Shown here piece by piece: positions 23,428-35,162 of a stretch of 64,000 nucleotides of DNA (positions are counted from its first letter, which is position 1; each line of letters starts with the position of its first letter). Made by a program: the position numbers and the translations under genes. Source of the DNA: Piliocolobus tephrosceles (Eukaryota; Chordata; Mammalia; Primates; Cercopithecidae); contig NC_045441.1 in assembly GCF_002776525.5 (NCBI RefSeq), forward strand, positions 113,145,831 to 113,209,830, read 5' to 3'. Below the pieces are notes generated by a model. That model did not search any database. It was not told the DNA's origin and was given only the letters and a program-made list of their open reading frames with translations.

Positions 23428-24088
23428 CTATCATACATCTGTTATTAGCTTCTAGCCCTGTCTGTCATTTCTAAGTTTTTATTATTTACCTACAGTCTGG
23501 TCTAAATTCTAGATTTTTAGTTCTTTCTTATATTTGATTGTGACTCTCCAGACCTACATTTCCAATTTTTCTTCCACCTTTCTGACCTAAAATCACTAGA
23601 AATTTAAAAATGTGTTTTGGTTAAAGTCCTACAAACTAAAGCTGGACAACTTGATATGAACTTTGGGAGAAATCACTCTAGTAACCTATATAGACAGATG
23701 GCCTTCATGCCTATAAAATATGGACTACTAAAGAGTTTCACTGACACACCTGATTCACACTACAATTTAAATAACTCTGCCAGATTGCAACTTTAACTAA
23801 AAATGTTTCAGATTAAAAAAAAAACAACAACAAAAAAAACAAACTAGCTTATAAACCACTCAGACACCTATCTTTATCTTTTGCATTAATAAAAATGTCT
23901 CTGAACTTAATACTTGTTTGCCTAGACAATATAGAGACCTTACTTTAATAGAAACCTACCTATAACATCATCATCTAAAATGAGGCACAACTGTTTAAGA
24001 AAATTATTCTCAGAACTAAGAGACTGATTCAAGATCTCAGATCATATACTTCAATTTGTTCTTTCAACTGGTTCTATATTGTCTCCCC
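23428..24088. other. No recognisable gene
   Basis: This is AT-rich unique sequence with an (A)n/(CAA)n patch at about 23815-23842. It ends at the MST-type LTR. Confidence 0.5.
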
Positions 24089-24505
24089 TGTGCTAGGGGT
24101 GTTTTTGCATTGGTTTAAAGGAATATCTGAGATTGGGTAATTTATAAAGAAAATAGGTTTATTTGGCTAACAGTGTTGCACATTGTACAAGGCACTGGCA
24201 TCTCCTTGGCTTCTGGGGAGGCTTAGGGAGTTTTTACTTATGGCAGAAGGTGAAGCAGGAGCAGGCACATCACACGGCAAGAGAAGGAACAAGAGAGTAA
24301 GGGGAAAGATGCCACACTCTTTTAAACATTGAGATCTCATGAGAACTCACTCAGTACTGCAAGCACAGAACCAAGTGGATGGTGCTGAGCTAATAATGAG
24401 AAATCTGCCCCAGTGATCCAATCACTTTCCAAAAGGCTCTACCTCCAACACTGGTGATTATAATCCAATATGAGATTTAGAAAGGATAACATCCAAACTA
24501 TATCA
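24089..24505 (-). mobile_element. MST/THE1-type LTR (3' LTR of a tandem MaLR), minus strand
   Basis: The plus strand reads 'TGTGCTAGGGGTGTTTTTGC', 'GAGATTGGGTAATTTATAAA' ... 'ATCCAAACTATATCA'. This is the reverse of an LTR starting TGATAT and ending CA. Its length (417 bp) fits MST better than THE1. It abuts MaLR internal sequence on its right. Confidence 0.88.
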
Positions 24506-26114
24506 TTCTGCCTGGGGCCTCAAACCTCATGTCTTTATGACATTTTAAAATACAATCATTCCTTCTCAATAGTCCCCCAGAGTCTTAACTCATCCCAGCA
24601 TTAACTCAAAAGTCTAAAGTCCAAAGTCTCATCTGAGACTCAAGGCATGTTCCTTCCACCTGTGAATCTGTAAAAAAAAAAAAAAAAAAAAAATTGACTA
24701 CTTTACTTTTGAGATACAATGGCAATATGGGCCTTGAGTAAACATTACCATTCTAAAAGGAAGAAATTGGGCAAAAGAAAGGAGCTACAGGCTCCACACA
24801 AGTCTGAAACCCAGCAGAGCAATCATTAAATCTTAAAGGTCCAAAATTGCCTTCTATGACTCCACGTCTCACATCCAGTGCACAGTGGTGCAAGAGGTGG
24901 GCTCCCAATGCCTTGGGCAGCTCTAACCCTTGGCTTTTCTAGGCTCGGGATGCAAGCTGCTGGTGGGCATATTATTCTAGGGTCTGGAAGATGACAGCCC
25001 ACCTCCCATAGCTCCATTAGCCAGTGCCCCACTGGGGACTCTGTGTGGGGGCTGCAACCCCATCTTTCCCCTTGGCACCACCCTTGTAGAGTACTTCTAT
25101 GGAGGCTATGCCCCTGCAACAGGCTTCTTCCTGGAAACCCAGGGTTTTTTTTTTTTTTTTTTTTTTTTCCACCCTCTGAAATCTAAGTGGAGGCTGCCAA
25201 TGCTCCTTCACTCTTGTATTCTGAGTTTCTATTAACACCATGTGAAAACTGTGAAGGCTGACAGCTTATACCTTCCAGAGCTGTGGTCCATGCTATACCT
25301 GGGACCCTTTGAATCAAGGCTTCTGGAGGGGCCTGGATGCAAGAAGCAGCCTGCTGGGGTGGTGCAGGGTGGTAGTACCCCAGGCCCAGCCCACAAAACC
25401 ATTCAGTCCTCCTAAGCCTCTGAGACTGTGATGGGAGGGGCTGCCTAGAAGAGCTCTGAAATACCTTCAAGGCCTTTTTCCCATTGTCTTGTCTGTTAAC
25501 ACTTGACTTCTTTTAGTCATGCAAATCTCTAGCAACTGGTTGCTCCAAAGCTTGCTCGATTTCCTCTCCTGATAATGCTTTTTGTTTTACTCTGCCACAT
25601 GGCCAGCCAGCAAATTTTCCAAACTTTTACACTCTGCTTCCCCTTTAAATATCAATTCAAGCTTTTAGGCATTTCTTTGCTCCTGCATCTGAGCATATGT
25701 TGTTAGAAGTCGCCAGGCCATATCTTGAATGCTTTTCTGTTTGGAAATTTCTTCCACTGGATACCCTAAGTCATCATTCTTAAGTTCAAACTTCTACAGA
25801 TCCCTAGGCATGAGTAGAATGCAGCAAAACTTTTTGCTAGGATGTAACATGGCTGACCTTTGCTACAGTTCCCAGTAAGTCCCTCATTTTCATCTGAGAC
25901 CTTGTCATCCTGGACTTTACTGTCCATATCAACATCAGCATTTTGGTCAAAACCATTTAACCAGTCTCTAAGAAGTTCCAAACTTCCCAACATGTTCCTG
26001 TCTTCTCTGAGCTCTCCAAACTCTGCCAATCACCATTTATTACCCAGTCTCAAAGATGCTTCCATATTTTTAGGTATGTTTGTAACAGTTGCCCACTCCA
26101 CAGTATCAATTTTC
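24506..26114 (-). mobile_element. MaLR internal region, copy 1, minus strand
   Basis: The plus strand reads 'CCCAGAGTCTTAACTCATCC', 'AAAGTCTCATCTGAGACTCA', 'CTCACATCCAGTGCACAGTG' and so on to 'CACTCCACAGTATCAATTTT'. This is the non-coding internal sequence of THE1/MST elements. It carries poly-A (24672-24693) and poly-T (25145-25168) expansions. It shares its order with copy 2 and encodes nothing intact. Confidence 0.88.
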
Positions 26115-26541
26115 TGTGTTAGGCTTTATTAGTTCATTCTTGCATTGCTATAAAGAAATACCTGAGACTGGGTAATATATAAAGAAAAATAGGTTTGATC
26201 GACTCACAGCTCCACAGGCTGTACAGGAAACATGATGCTGACATCTGCTTGGCTTTTGAGGAGGCTTCAGCAAACTTACAATAATGGTGAAAGGTGAAAA
26301 GGAGGCCACACTTCACATGGCCAGAGCAGGAGGAAGGAAAGATAGGGAGGTGTCACACACTTTTAAACAACCAGATTTCATGAGAACTCCATCATGAGAA
26401 TAGCACCAAAGGGATGGTGCTAAACCATTCATGAAGGATGCACCACCATGATCTAATCAGCTCCCACCAGGTTCCACCTCCAACACTGGGGATTACAATT
26501 TCACATGAGATTTGGGTGGAGACACAGATCCAAACCATATC
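26115..26541 (-). mobile_element. Middle LTR of the tandem MaLR, minus strand
   Basis: The plus strand reads 'TGTGTTAGGCTTTATTAGTT', 'TGAGACTGGGTAATATATAA' ... 'AGATCCAAACCATATC', 427 bp. It is shared between two internal regions, one on each side. Confidence 0.9.
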
Positions 26542-28092
26542 CTTCCACTTTGGCTGCTCCCAAATCTCATGTCCTTTTCATTTTGTAAAATCCAATCATG
26601 CCGTCCCAACATCCCCCAAAGTCATAACTCATTTCAGCATTAACTCAAAAGTCCAAAGTCTCATCTGAGACAAGGATAGTCCCTTCTGCTGATGAGCCAG
26701 TAAAATAAAAAACAAGTTAGTTACTCCCAAGATACAATGGGGGTATAGGCATTGGGTAAGTAATCTCATTCCAAAAGGGAGAAATTGACCAAACAAAGGG
26801 GGCTACAGGCCTCATGTAAGTCCACAACTCAGCAGGGCAGTCATTAAATTTTAAAGGTTCAGAGTAATTTCCTTTGACTCCACATCCCATATTCAGGGCA
26901 CACAGATGCAAGGGGTGGGCTTCCAAGGTCTTGGGCAGCTCTGCCCCTGTGGCTTTGCAGGGTTCAGCCCCCATGGCTGCTCTCAAAGGCTAGTGTTGAG
27001 CACCTGTGGCTTTTCTGGGCACAGGGTGCAAGCTGCCAGTGGATCTAACATTCTGGGGTCTCGAGGCTGTGGTGGCCCTCTTCTCACAGCTCCAACCACT
27101 CATCTTCCCTCCACACACCCTAGTAGACGTTCTTCATAAGGGCTCCATCCCTGCAGCAGGCTTCTGTCTGAACACCCAGGCTTTTTTATACATCTTCTGA
27201 AATGTAGGCAGAAGCTCCCAAACCTTAACTCTTGCACTGTGTACCCACAGGCTTAACACCATGTAGAAGCTGCCAAGGTTTACAGTTTGCACCCTCTGAA
27301 GCAGTGGCCCAACTGTACCTGAGCCCCTTTGAGCCATGGCTGGAACTGGAGCAGCCGGATGCAGAGTGGTGTCCTGAACCTGCATAGGGTAGGTAGTGGG
27401 GCCTTAGGCTTGGCCCATGAAACCATTCTTTCCTCCTAGGCCTCTGGGTCTGTGATGGCAGTGGCTACCTCAAAATTCTCTGAGATGCCTTCTGGGTCTT
27501 CTCCCCATTGTCTCGGCAATTAGCACTTGCCTTCCTTTTATTTATGCAAATTTCTACAGCCTGCTTGACTTTCTCCCCTGAAAATGGGCTTTTCTTTTCT
27601 ACCACATGGCCAGGCTGCAAATTTTCCAAACTTTTACATTCTTCTCTTTTAAATATAACTTCCAGTTTCAGGTCATTTCTTTGCTCACACATATGAGCAT
27701 ATGTTGTTAAAAACAGCATCTTGAATGCTTTGCTGCTTAGAAATTTCTTCTACTAGATTCCCCAAATCATCACTGTCAAGTTCAAAGTTTCATAGATCCC
27801 TATAGCAGGGGCACAATGTTCTCTGCTAACACATAACAAAAGTAATCTTTGCTCCAGTTCCCAATAAGTTCCTCATTTCCATCTGAGAATTCCTCAGCCT
27901 GGACTTTACTGTTCATATCACTATAGGCATTTTGGTCAAAACCATTCAACAAATCTCTAGGAGGTTCTAAACTTCCCCTCATCTTCCTATCTTCTTTTGA
28001 GCCCTCCACACTGTTCGAACCTCTGCCTGTTACCCAGTTCTAAAGTCACTTCCACATTTTCAGGTATCTTTACAGCAATGTCCCACTCCTTG
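26542..28092 (-). mobile_element. MaLR internal region, copy 2, minus strand
   Basis: It repeats the order of copy 1: 'CCCCAAAGTCATAACTCATT', 'AAAGTCTCATCTGAGACAAG', 'GATACAATGGGGGTATAGGC', 'CCACATGGCCAGGCTGC', and at the end 'CAGCAATGTCCCACTCCTTG'. At the point where the next LTR should start, an Alu (28094) begins, so the outermost (5') LTR is missing. Confidence 0.88.
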
Positions 28093-28093
28093 A

Positions 28094-28377
28094 TAGAATC
28101 TCTTCTGTCACCTAGGCTGGAGTAGAGTGGCACAATTACAGTTCACTACAGCTTCAACCTCCTGAATTCAAGCCATCCTCCCATCTCAGCCTCCCAAGTA
28201 GCTGGGACCACAGGCGCCTGCCACAATCCATCCCCAGCTAATTTTATTTACTTTTAGTAGACATGAGGTCTCGCCATGTGACCCAGGCTGGCCTCAATTT
28301 CCTGGGCTAAATAAATCCTCCTGCCTCAGCCTCAAAAAGTGCTGGGATTTACAGGTATGAACCACCATGCCCAGCCC
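28094..28377 (-). mobile_element. AluJ-like, minus strand
   Basis: It reads 'CTTCTGTCACCTAGGCTGGA', 'AGCTGGGACCACAGGCGCCT', ending 'GAACCACCATGCCCAGCC'. Many old-type substitutions are present and there is no long T tail. It sits exactly at the broken end of the MaLR. Confidence 0.9.
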
Positions 28378-30199
28378 AGGGTATTTTATTTTTCAGAAAA
28401 ACAAGTCTATTCGGGAATGAAGTTCAAAAGGAATGCAAGAATACAAGGGAAATCATTTTTTCCTAAAGTAATCTAACACTGGAGTTGGCTGTGAGATGTC
28501 TCTATCTTCCAGCTTAATTCTATGTCAAGAATTCTTAACTATTCTTCTGCCAGACATATCTAACACATGACACACTCTTCCTAGAAAAACGCACATCTAT
28601 GCATGTAATGTAAGGGTATGAATAGATCCTCCTGAAGCCCATCCAAGTGAAAATGTAATGCCAGACTAAAGACACCTTTTTGTGGGGGGTGGGCAGAGCA
28701 CTAGAGGAGTTATTAGACTGAGATCCCAATTCCCCAAAAATAGGCTTTATTAATGAAGTCCAGAATCATGATAACACTCAGATTGAGTTTAGGTATTTAG
28801 TTTGATAAATTACCTCACAGCCTGCTCCTAGCTGGAATATTACCCATAGTTAACCACATCACAATATTATAATATGAAAAAATGCACTTAATGCAAAACG
28901 TTTTGACATTTACAGAAATAAACAACACAACAGTAAGATTTAGTAGCTCCTTGGAGTCATTATAGATTACAACTTTTACTGTTTTGTAGATAGATCTTTT
29001 ACTATTTGTCTCTTTTATGTCATTTAGGATTTCTCATCATTAGCATTTCATTCATGAAATTAGGATCCACCTTCTGAGAAGTACAATGTGGCTTCTTTTT
29101 ATAAAAAGGTGAGGCAGGCTTTCTATTTTTCCTTTCTGTTTCAGATCCCATTATTTCTTTGCTGTTTTCAATTTTTAGTCACTGTCTTTATCAGCATTTG
29201 ATTTTTATAATTCAAAACTCTCCTTATGATTTCAGTCAGTAACAGTGAATGTCTCTTAATGTATGAAATAAAAATGAGTTTCTACTCTATTGTTTGCGGT
29301 TGTCGTTTTTAAAAATCCTGTCACTTCCTCTTTGAGGGTTAAGAACCCCAGGTTGTTGGAGTGGGTTGGCTCTTGACTGTACCAAAGATACTACATACTG
29401 ATATGAAATTAGTTTCCCTAAAGGTTAATTTCATTCAGTGTGGTTTTTTGGTTTATAATGCCACTTGCATGCTAGATAAAGGAAAAACTCTTTATCTTAT
29501 TGTCCAAAGCCTCCACAATTTGATTCCAGCTATCTTTCCAGCCTTATGTTTCACTATTCAAATACTACACTATTTTCCTGGACTCCAATAAAATGTTTCC
29601 CAGGACTACCCCTTCCTAATCCCCAACACCACTTCCATCTCTGTTGAAATCAAACTTGCTATTTTTTTTTCCTTCAAACGTTTATTTACTGTTTGATTTG
29701 TATGCCATCTCTTCAATCGGGGATTTATTTAGCATATTGCTTAATTTTATTTTTTAGTTTTATTTAAAAATCAAATTTTGTCTTGTTCTCTATTTTTTAT
29801 ATGTGTTCTAAGAACCCAACAATACTCAAGTATGCGGAGAATGTCATTCATCTTGTTTGCCTCCCACTGCCCAAAGAGTTACACTTAACCAATGCTCTAA
29901 TAAATATTTGTTTAATGTAATAGAAGACTAATCAGTTTAATTCAACAAACATTGTGAAGAATTGACTATGTGGAATATATTTAGTACTGTGAAGGTTACA
30001 AAGATTAATAAGATTTCATCTCTTCTCTAAAGGATTCTATCATCATGTAAAAAGACAGGTAATTCAAAATAGATTATTATGAAAAGTTCTATAAAAGAAG
30101 TATGAATGAAATATTATGTGAGCAGAGGTGAAAGGGTGATTAAATATTTTTTTTTAATGTAAGTTTAGGAACTGATTTATAGGAAATGGAAGGGAATGA
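28378..30199. other. Unique sequence with probable L2/MIR-age fragments
   Basis: The part 29445-29620 resembles an L2 3' region ('CCAAAGCCTCCACAATTTGA', 'CTTTCCAGCCTTATGTTTCA'). The part 29938-30070 resembles an ancient SINE/L2-type repeat ('ATTCAACAAACATTGTGAAG', 'TACAAAGATTAATAAGA'). Both are weak. No gene is seen. Confidence 0.4.
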
Positions 30200-30479
30200 G
30201 CTGGACGCGGTGGCTCACGCCTGTAATCTCAGCATTTTGGGAGGCTGAGGCGGGCAGATCACAAGGTCGGGAGTTCGAGACCAGCCTGACCAACATGGTG
30301 AAACCCCATCTCTACTAAAAATACAAAAATTAGCCGGTGTGGTGGTGTGCACCTGTAATCCCAGCTACTCAGGAGGCTGAGGCAGGAGAATTGCTTGAAC
30401 CCGGGAGGCAGAGGTTGTAGTGAGCCGAGATGATCGTGCCGCTGTACTACAGCCTGGGTGACAGAGCAAAATTCTGCCT

Positions 30480-30515
<36 letters not shown>
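30200..30515 (+). mobile_element. Alu with 35-bp poly-A tail, plus strand
   Basis: It begins 'GCTGGACGCGGTGGCTCACG' and is full length. It ends 'GACAGAGCAAAATTCTGCCTC' (final words) and then 35 As (30481-30515). The long pure tail and low divergence point to a younger AluS. Confidence 0.95.
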
Positions 30516-30517
<2 letters not shown>

Positions 30518-31002
30518 AATTGGGGAAATGGAAGGGAAAATCCATGGTAGGTCATGTTGTTTTTATGTAAAGTTTTACATGATTGTATTTTTATTATTAA
30601 AGTTAAATAATCAGATACGATGTGATAGTTCATTTTGGTTTTTTTATATATTTGACATCCCTGAAAGAAAATATAGAACAGTCCCATGACAATTACACAT
30701 AGAAATATATAGTCTTAGAATATTACCTTCAGACAATTTAAATGTTAGAACATCAGTCTACCAATGTCTGTTTTATAACAACATTTTTGCATATAATTAT
30801 ATAATCAATTATGCCATTCTTCTGCCAATATGTTCCTATCCAGTGTCATCTAGATATTTGTTGAATTCAAATGAAGTGATAAGCACTGGTGAACTAGAAC
30901 TAGTGACCACAAAATATTTTTTTTTGCTTTCTGGTGCCAGTCACAAGTATATTATTTACTAAGTTGTGATTTATCAGAAAGTAATATAGACTTGGCATGG
31001 AC

Positions 31003-31319
31003 TTTTTTTTTTTTTTTCCTTTTTTCTTTTTGAGACGGAGTTTCGCTCTTTTTGTCCAGGCTGTAGTGCAATGGCCCGATCTTGGCTCACTGCAACCTCT
31101 GCCTCCCAGGTTCAAGCGATTCTCCTGCCTCAGCCTCCCAAGTAGCTGAGATTTGGGATTACAGCCATGCGCCACCACCCCGGCTAATTTTGTATTTTTA
31201 GTAGAGACGGGGTTTCTCCATGTTGGTCAGGCTGATCTTGTACTCCCGACCTCAGGTGATCCACCTGCCTCGGCCTCCCAAAGTGCTGGGATTACAGGCG
31301 TGAGCCACTGCACCTGGCC
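31003..31319 (-). mobile_element. Alu, minus strand, with target-site duplication
   Basis: T tail, then 'GAGACGGAGTTTCGCTC', ending 'GAGCCACTGCACCTGGCC'. GGCATGGACTTTT on the left and GGCATGGTCTTTT on the right are the target copies. Confidence 0.95.
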
Positions 31320-34300
31320 GGCATGGTCTTTTAAAAGTGGCTGACAAATACGATGTCAGGGAACATTTGGTGGTAATCTCCAACTGATGTGAACACATAG
31401 TTCAGCCATATGCCTTATGTTTGATTTACGTTTTTCAAACCTAGGGGACAACAATTTCAAGGTGACTACACTACCTTAGAAAGATAATGGCATTTACCAA
31501 GTAATTTCTTAAAACTTCTCCACGAGAAGGCCCAATGAAAGTCACATGAACATACATAAACTTCACTTAAGAAAAGCAACAACCCAAAAGTCACTGAGCT
31601 AAGCTACCTTTCATACTAAATGACCCTTCATCATTGGACATTGGTAACCAGACGTGTTTATACTGCTGATAGAAGCCACAGTGCCATAGCAATTACTGCT
31701 TCTAGTTGCCCTAGTACCAGACCAGATAAGTTCTATGTACCTTTCATGGAAGGTTCTAGAAGCCCACAGCCTGTGCAAACTGTCTCTTCAAGTGTTAGCA
31801 AACATGTATTGAATCGATGTTTTTCAGCCTGATATTTACCTTACTAGATAAAAATTTTACTTCACAAGAAGATTAAGAAAGAAATAAAATTAAAAATGTA
31901 TTTAGTGGAACCTGTGTATTCTCCAAGAAGATAATACTCTGAAATGCTAAAAAGTCAATATCAGGGATTCTTTTCTAGTTACACCAGAAATAGGGCAAGG
32001 ATAGCCTTTATTATTAATAGTGCAAGACTAAATTCTGTGTTCCTTAACCAAAACCAAGTGTTCTCTTTTCAGTCCGTTACCTCTTTTCATAGGTTCCCAA
32101 GATCTACATCTATAGTTACTGACTTGGCCTTCAACTTACTGAAAACTGACTTTCTCAATGACTTTAGTACCCTCAGGCCTGACTATGAATATCCAGAAAG
32201 AGTTGAGGGAGAGAAGAAAACAATTATACATGACTAATCATAAGTGACTAGGTTAGGGTAGACTAAATTTTCCTGACTGGGTGGATTCCTTCTTCTGCTT
32301 AGTTTAATAATAAAGCCCAAACAAACAGGAAGAGATTTCCACATTAAAATCAACTGCTAAGTTTGAACTTCCCTATTCTTTCCTTACATTGACGCTTGTC
32401 CCACCCCTCATTAAGGGACACTTTAGTGCCCAGGCAGATACCCGAAGTCCCCTTTTATTGCTTGTTGTAAATTCCTTTCCCCAGGTTCAGGGTGCTTCCC
32501 TTTCTCCCTCCCTCCCATTCAGTGTGGTTTTGCCTCCTGCAGCCCTTAATTGGATCCTCTGAATGATGAAGTTGAAGTTGCCTTCTGAAGGCCTTTACAT
32601 ACAATTACACATTTTCTTGTCTTCATCTCCTTCTCTGTCCTATTTTTCTCATTCTCTTGAATTTTTTCCTGAGAAAACTTTCATAATAAATCATTTGCAG
32701 ATGAAATCTCATAGAAGGATCTGCTCTTGGGGAAACTGACCTAAGTCCAATTTACTCTCCAAATATTTAGAAACAAATTGTATATAAAAAATAAAGGAGG
32801 TTGACTTTTGCATTAAAATGATATCATGGGCAAATCAAAATACAAAGTAGAAAAACACATTTGGAACCTGTAACAAAGTACTAATTTCTTCTATTACGTG
32901 AAGAGCTCTTAAGCAACCAATTCAAAATGACCAAAATTCTGAAATGACTCAAATTTTCTTTCTTTTCATTCTGAATGACTCAAATTTTCTGAAAATAAAT
33001 TATGATTAAATTGACAATGAGATATCATTTTTATATTACTCAGGTTGACAGAGACTTTACAAAGTATTATAATACAGTGTTTGCTTGAGTGTAGGAAAGT
33101 AAGTTTTTGAAGGAAGTGCTAACTGGATGCAATCTTTTTAAGAGTCAGCATCATCTATTACTCTATAAAATGGACATTGTATACCTTTACCACCCTAATT
33201 GCTTTCTCTGTCATTAAAACAAATTCTGCAATATCAGCTGTCACCCTGAAATTGTTTATTACTTGTTTGTCTGTGTCCTCCAACTAGAACACAGGCTCCA
33301 TGAGAACAGGACTAGCTCTGTGTGGCTTATTACAGTATCCTTCAAGCCCAGGGGTTGGCATGGAATTAATGCTCCATTAACATTTGTTAAATTGCCACAT
33401 CAATAAATTAAGTAGTTGGCACCTATGGCATAATTTGAGATGCTCCATGACCCTAAAAAATGTCTGACATTCTCACTTAGGCAATCAATGAAAACAGAGA
33501 CAGTCTATTAAAATGCACTAACATGATCATGGTAATATATAACATGAATATATTTATATGCTTATATAAGTATAAATATGTAATATAAGCTATTACAGCA
33601 TGACAATCCTCATAGAAGTAAATTAGCTAAGGAACTGGAGCAAAAGAGAAGTACATTTTAACTGCGGTTTTGGGCCAGGAAAGATCAAATAAATTGGTAG
33701 AATTTAATTAATTGCTAACAAGTAATTTAATTTATCAACTTAATTTAATGGATGGATGCTAGACCTTGGCTATAGAGTGAAGAGCCTTAAGTAGGTTGTA
33801 GAGATTATAGTCTAGAGGATTCCTAAAATTAAGATTCTTAAGCACAGAGGCGAAACCAGAATCAAAATCAAAGCAGGCAGAGTACTTGCAAGTGTAGTAT
33901 AGAGAAGCGAAAAAGCAGAGAAGTGAAAACACAGAGCAGAACTGAAAGCATCAGAGCAGCCCCAGCACTGAGAAGCAGCAGGTTGCAGCAGGAACCAGGA
34001 TACCAGCAAACCCCGCGGCGCAGGCGCACGAGGGATGATGGGAAGTTCACGGCATTATTGCTGGATGAGGAAGGGAGGCAATGAAGGTAGCAGCAGATTT
34101 AAACGGGCATATGACAAAAATAATGGATATACCCAATGTTGCCATTAGGAATATAGAAGGCAGCAGAGTTGATGTGGGTAACAACCTCCGTTCCTTCTGG
34201 TAACACCGTTTTCCATTTCTCAGGGGCGGCCAGGGCTGCCCTTGACTGTGGACGGTGACGCCACAGGAGACTGAGGGTCCTGGGCACAGATTGGTTTTAA

Positions 34301-34828
34301 TCAAACCTATGGTATGGGTCCTTGGTTCCAGCCACACCCCTTGTGGCACTTTCTAGAATTTTCTCTCCCTCAGATTCTGAACTTTGTATCTTTGAAGATG
34401 GCCAGAAACATCTCTCAAGCCAGCATTTTGATGGAACACGTGTCTTGAACTGAAGAACTCACATGGCCTCATCCCCACTGGTTTATTTTCCTCACCCAAA
34501 TTGCTGAACTAAGGCTCTCTAGGACTTTGCCCATGGAGTAGATATGGCTCTGATATCTGAATCCAAGGGATGAGACTGAAGGTTGCTTTGTCTGGGGGTA
34601 AAAAGTTGAGTGGTATCTGTTAAATGGGGATAATAAGTGTGCCTACCTGATGGAGTAGTATTAGAATTAAATGTGTTGATATATGTAGAGTGAGAGAGAG
34701 AAAAATAAGAGAGGGAAGGAAAGAAAGAAAAGTAAAAATGGTGGTGACTATTCAACTCTCTCTTTAGATTTAGGACTTGAGCTAGATCAAAGCTGGTGCC
34801 CTTTATCCTGGTTCCTCATTTGTGCTTT
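31320..34828. other. Unique sequence; L2 fragment; GC-rich patch
   Basis: The part 32460-32760 has LTR-like words ('CATAATAAATCATTTGCAGA', 'GATCTGCTCTTGGGGAAACT') that I cannot name. The part 33225-33400 resembles an L2 3' end ('ACACAGGCTCCATGAGAACA', 'ATTAATGCTCCATTAACATT'). The part 34000-34270 is GC-rich (separate entry). Open frames at 31620-31832 and 31944-32237 have no family that I recognise and are probably chance. Confidence 0.45.
34005..34270. promoter_or_regulatory. GC-rich, promoter-like patch (NRF1-, GC-box- and CRE-like sites)
   Basis: In an otherwise AT-rich region this patch holds GCGCAGGCGCA (34018-34028, NRF1-like), a GC-box GGGGCGGC (34223-34230) and TGACGCCA (34256-34263, a CRE-like half-consensus), with CpGs retained. 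GATGATGGGAAGTT lies at 34034-34047. These resemble a TATA-less promoter, either for a non-coding transcript or as a decayed retrocopy or LTR. No start site or exon can be proven from sequence. Confidence 0.35.
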
Positions 34829-35147
34829 TTTTTTTTTTTTTTTTTTTTTTTTGAGACGGAGTCTTGCTTTTTGAGACGGAGTCTTGCTCTGTCGCTCAGG
34901 CTGGAGTGCGATGGTGCTATCTCCCCAACCTCTGCCTCCAGGGTACAAGCGATTCTCCTGCGTCAACTTCCTGAGTAGCTGGGATTACAGGCATGCACCA
35001 CCATGCCCGGCTAATTTTTTGTATTTTCAGTAGAGACAGGGTTTCACCATGTTGGCCAGGCTGGTCTCAAACTCCTGACCCTGTGATCTACCTGCCTTGG
35101 CCTCCCAAAGTGCTGGAATTACAGGTGTGAGCCACCACACCCAGCCC
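34829..35147 (-). mobile_element. Alu with internal duplication, minus strand
   Basis: T tail, then GAGACGGAGTCTTGCT twice in a row (34853-34868 and 34873-34888), ending 'GAGCCACCACACCCAGCC'. The 15-bp target duplication CCTCATTTGTGCTTT is exact (34814-34828 and 35148-35162). Confidence 0.96.
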
Positions 35148-35162
35148 CCTCATTTGTGCTTT

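Noticed and set aside
25766..28009. Similar frames at 25766-26029 and 27800-28009 that look like paralogous proteins
   Set aside because: They are the same part of the two tandem MaLR internal regions, which have no functional protein.
31620..32237. Two neighbouring plus frames that could be exons
   Set aside because: No splice signals or family resemblance support them. Lengths are as expected by chance.
33812..34349. Cluster of overlapping minus frames
   Set aside because: These come from the raised GC content, which lowers stop density. No conserved domain is seen. The region is kept only as a promoter-like candidate.
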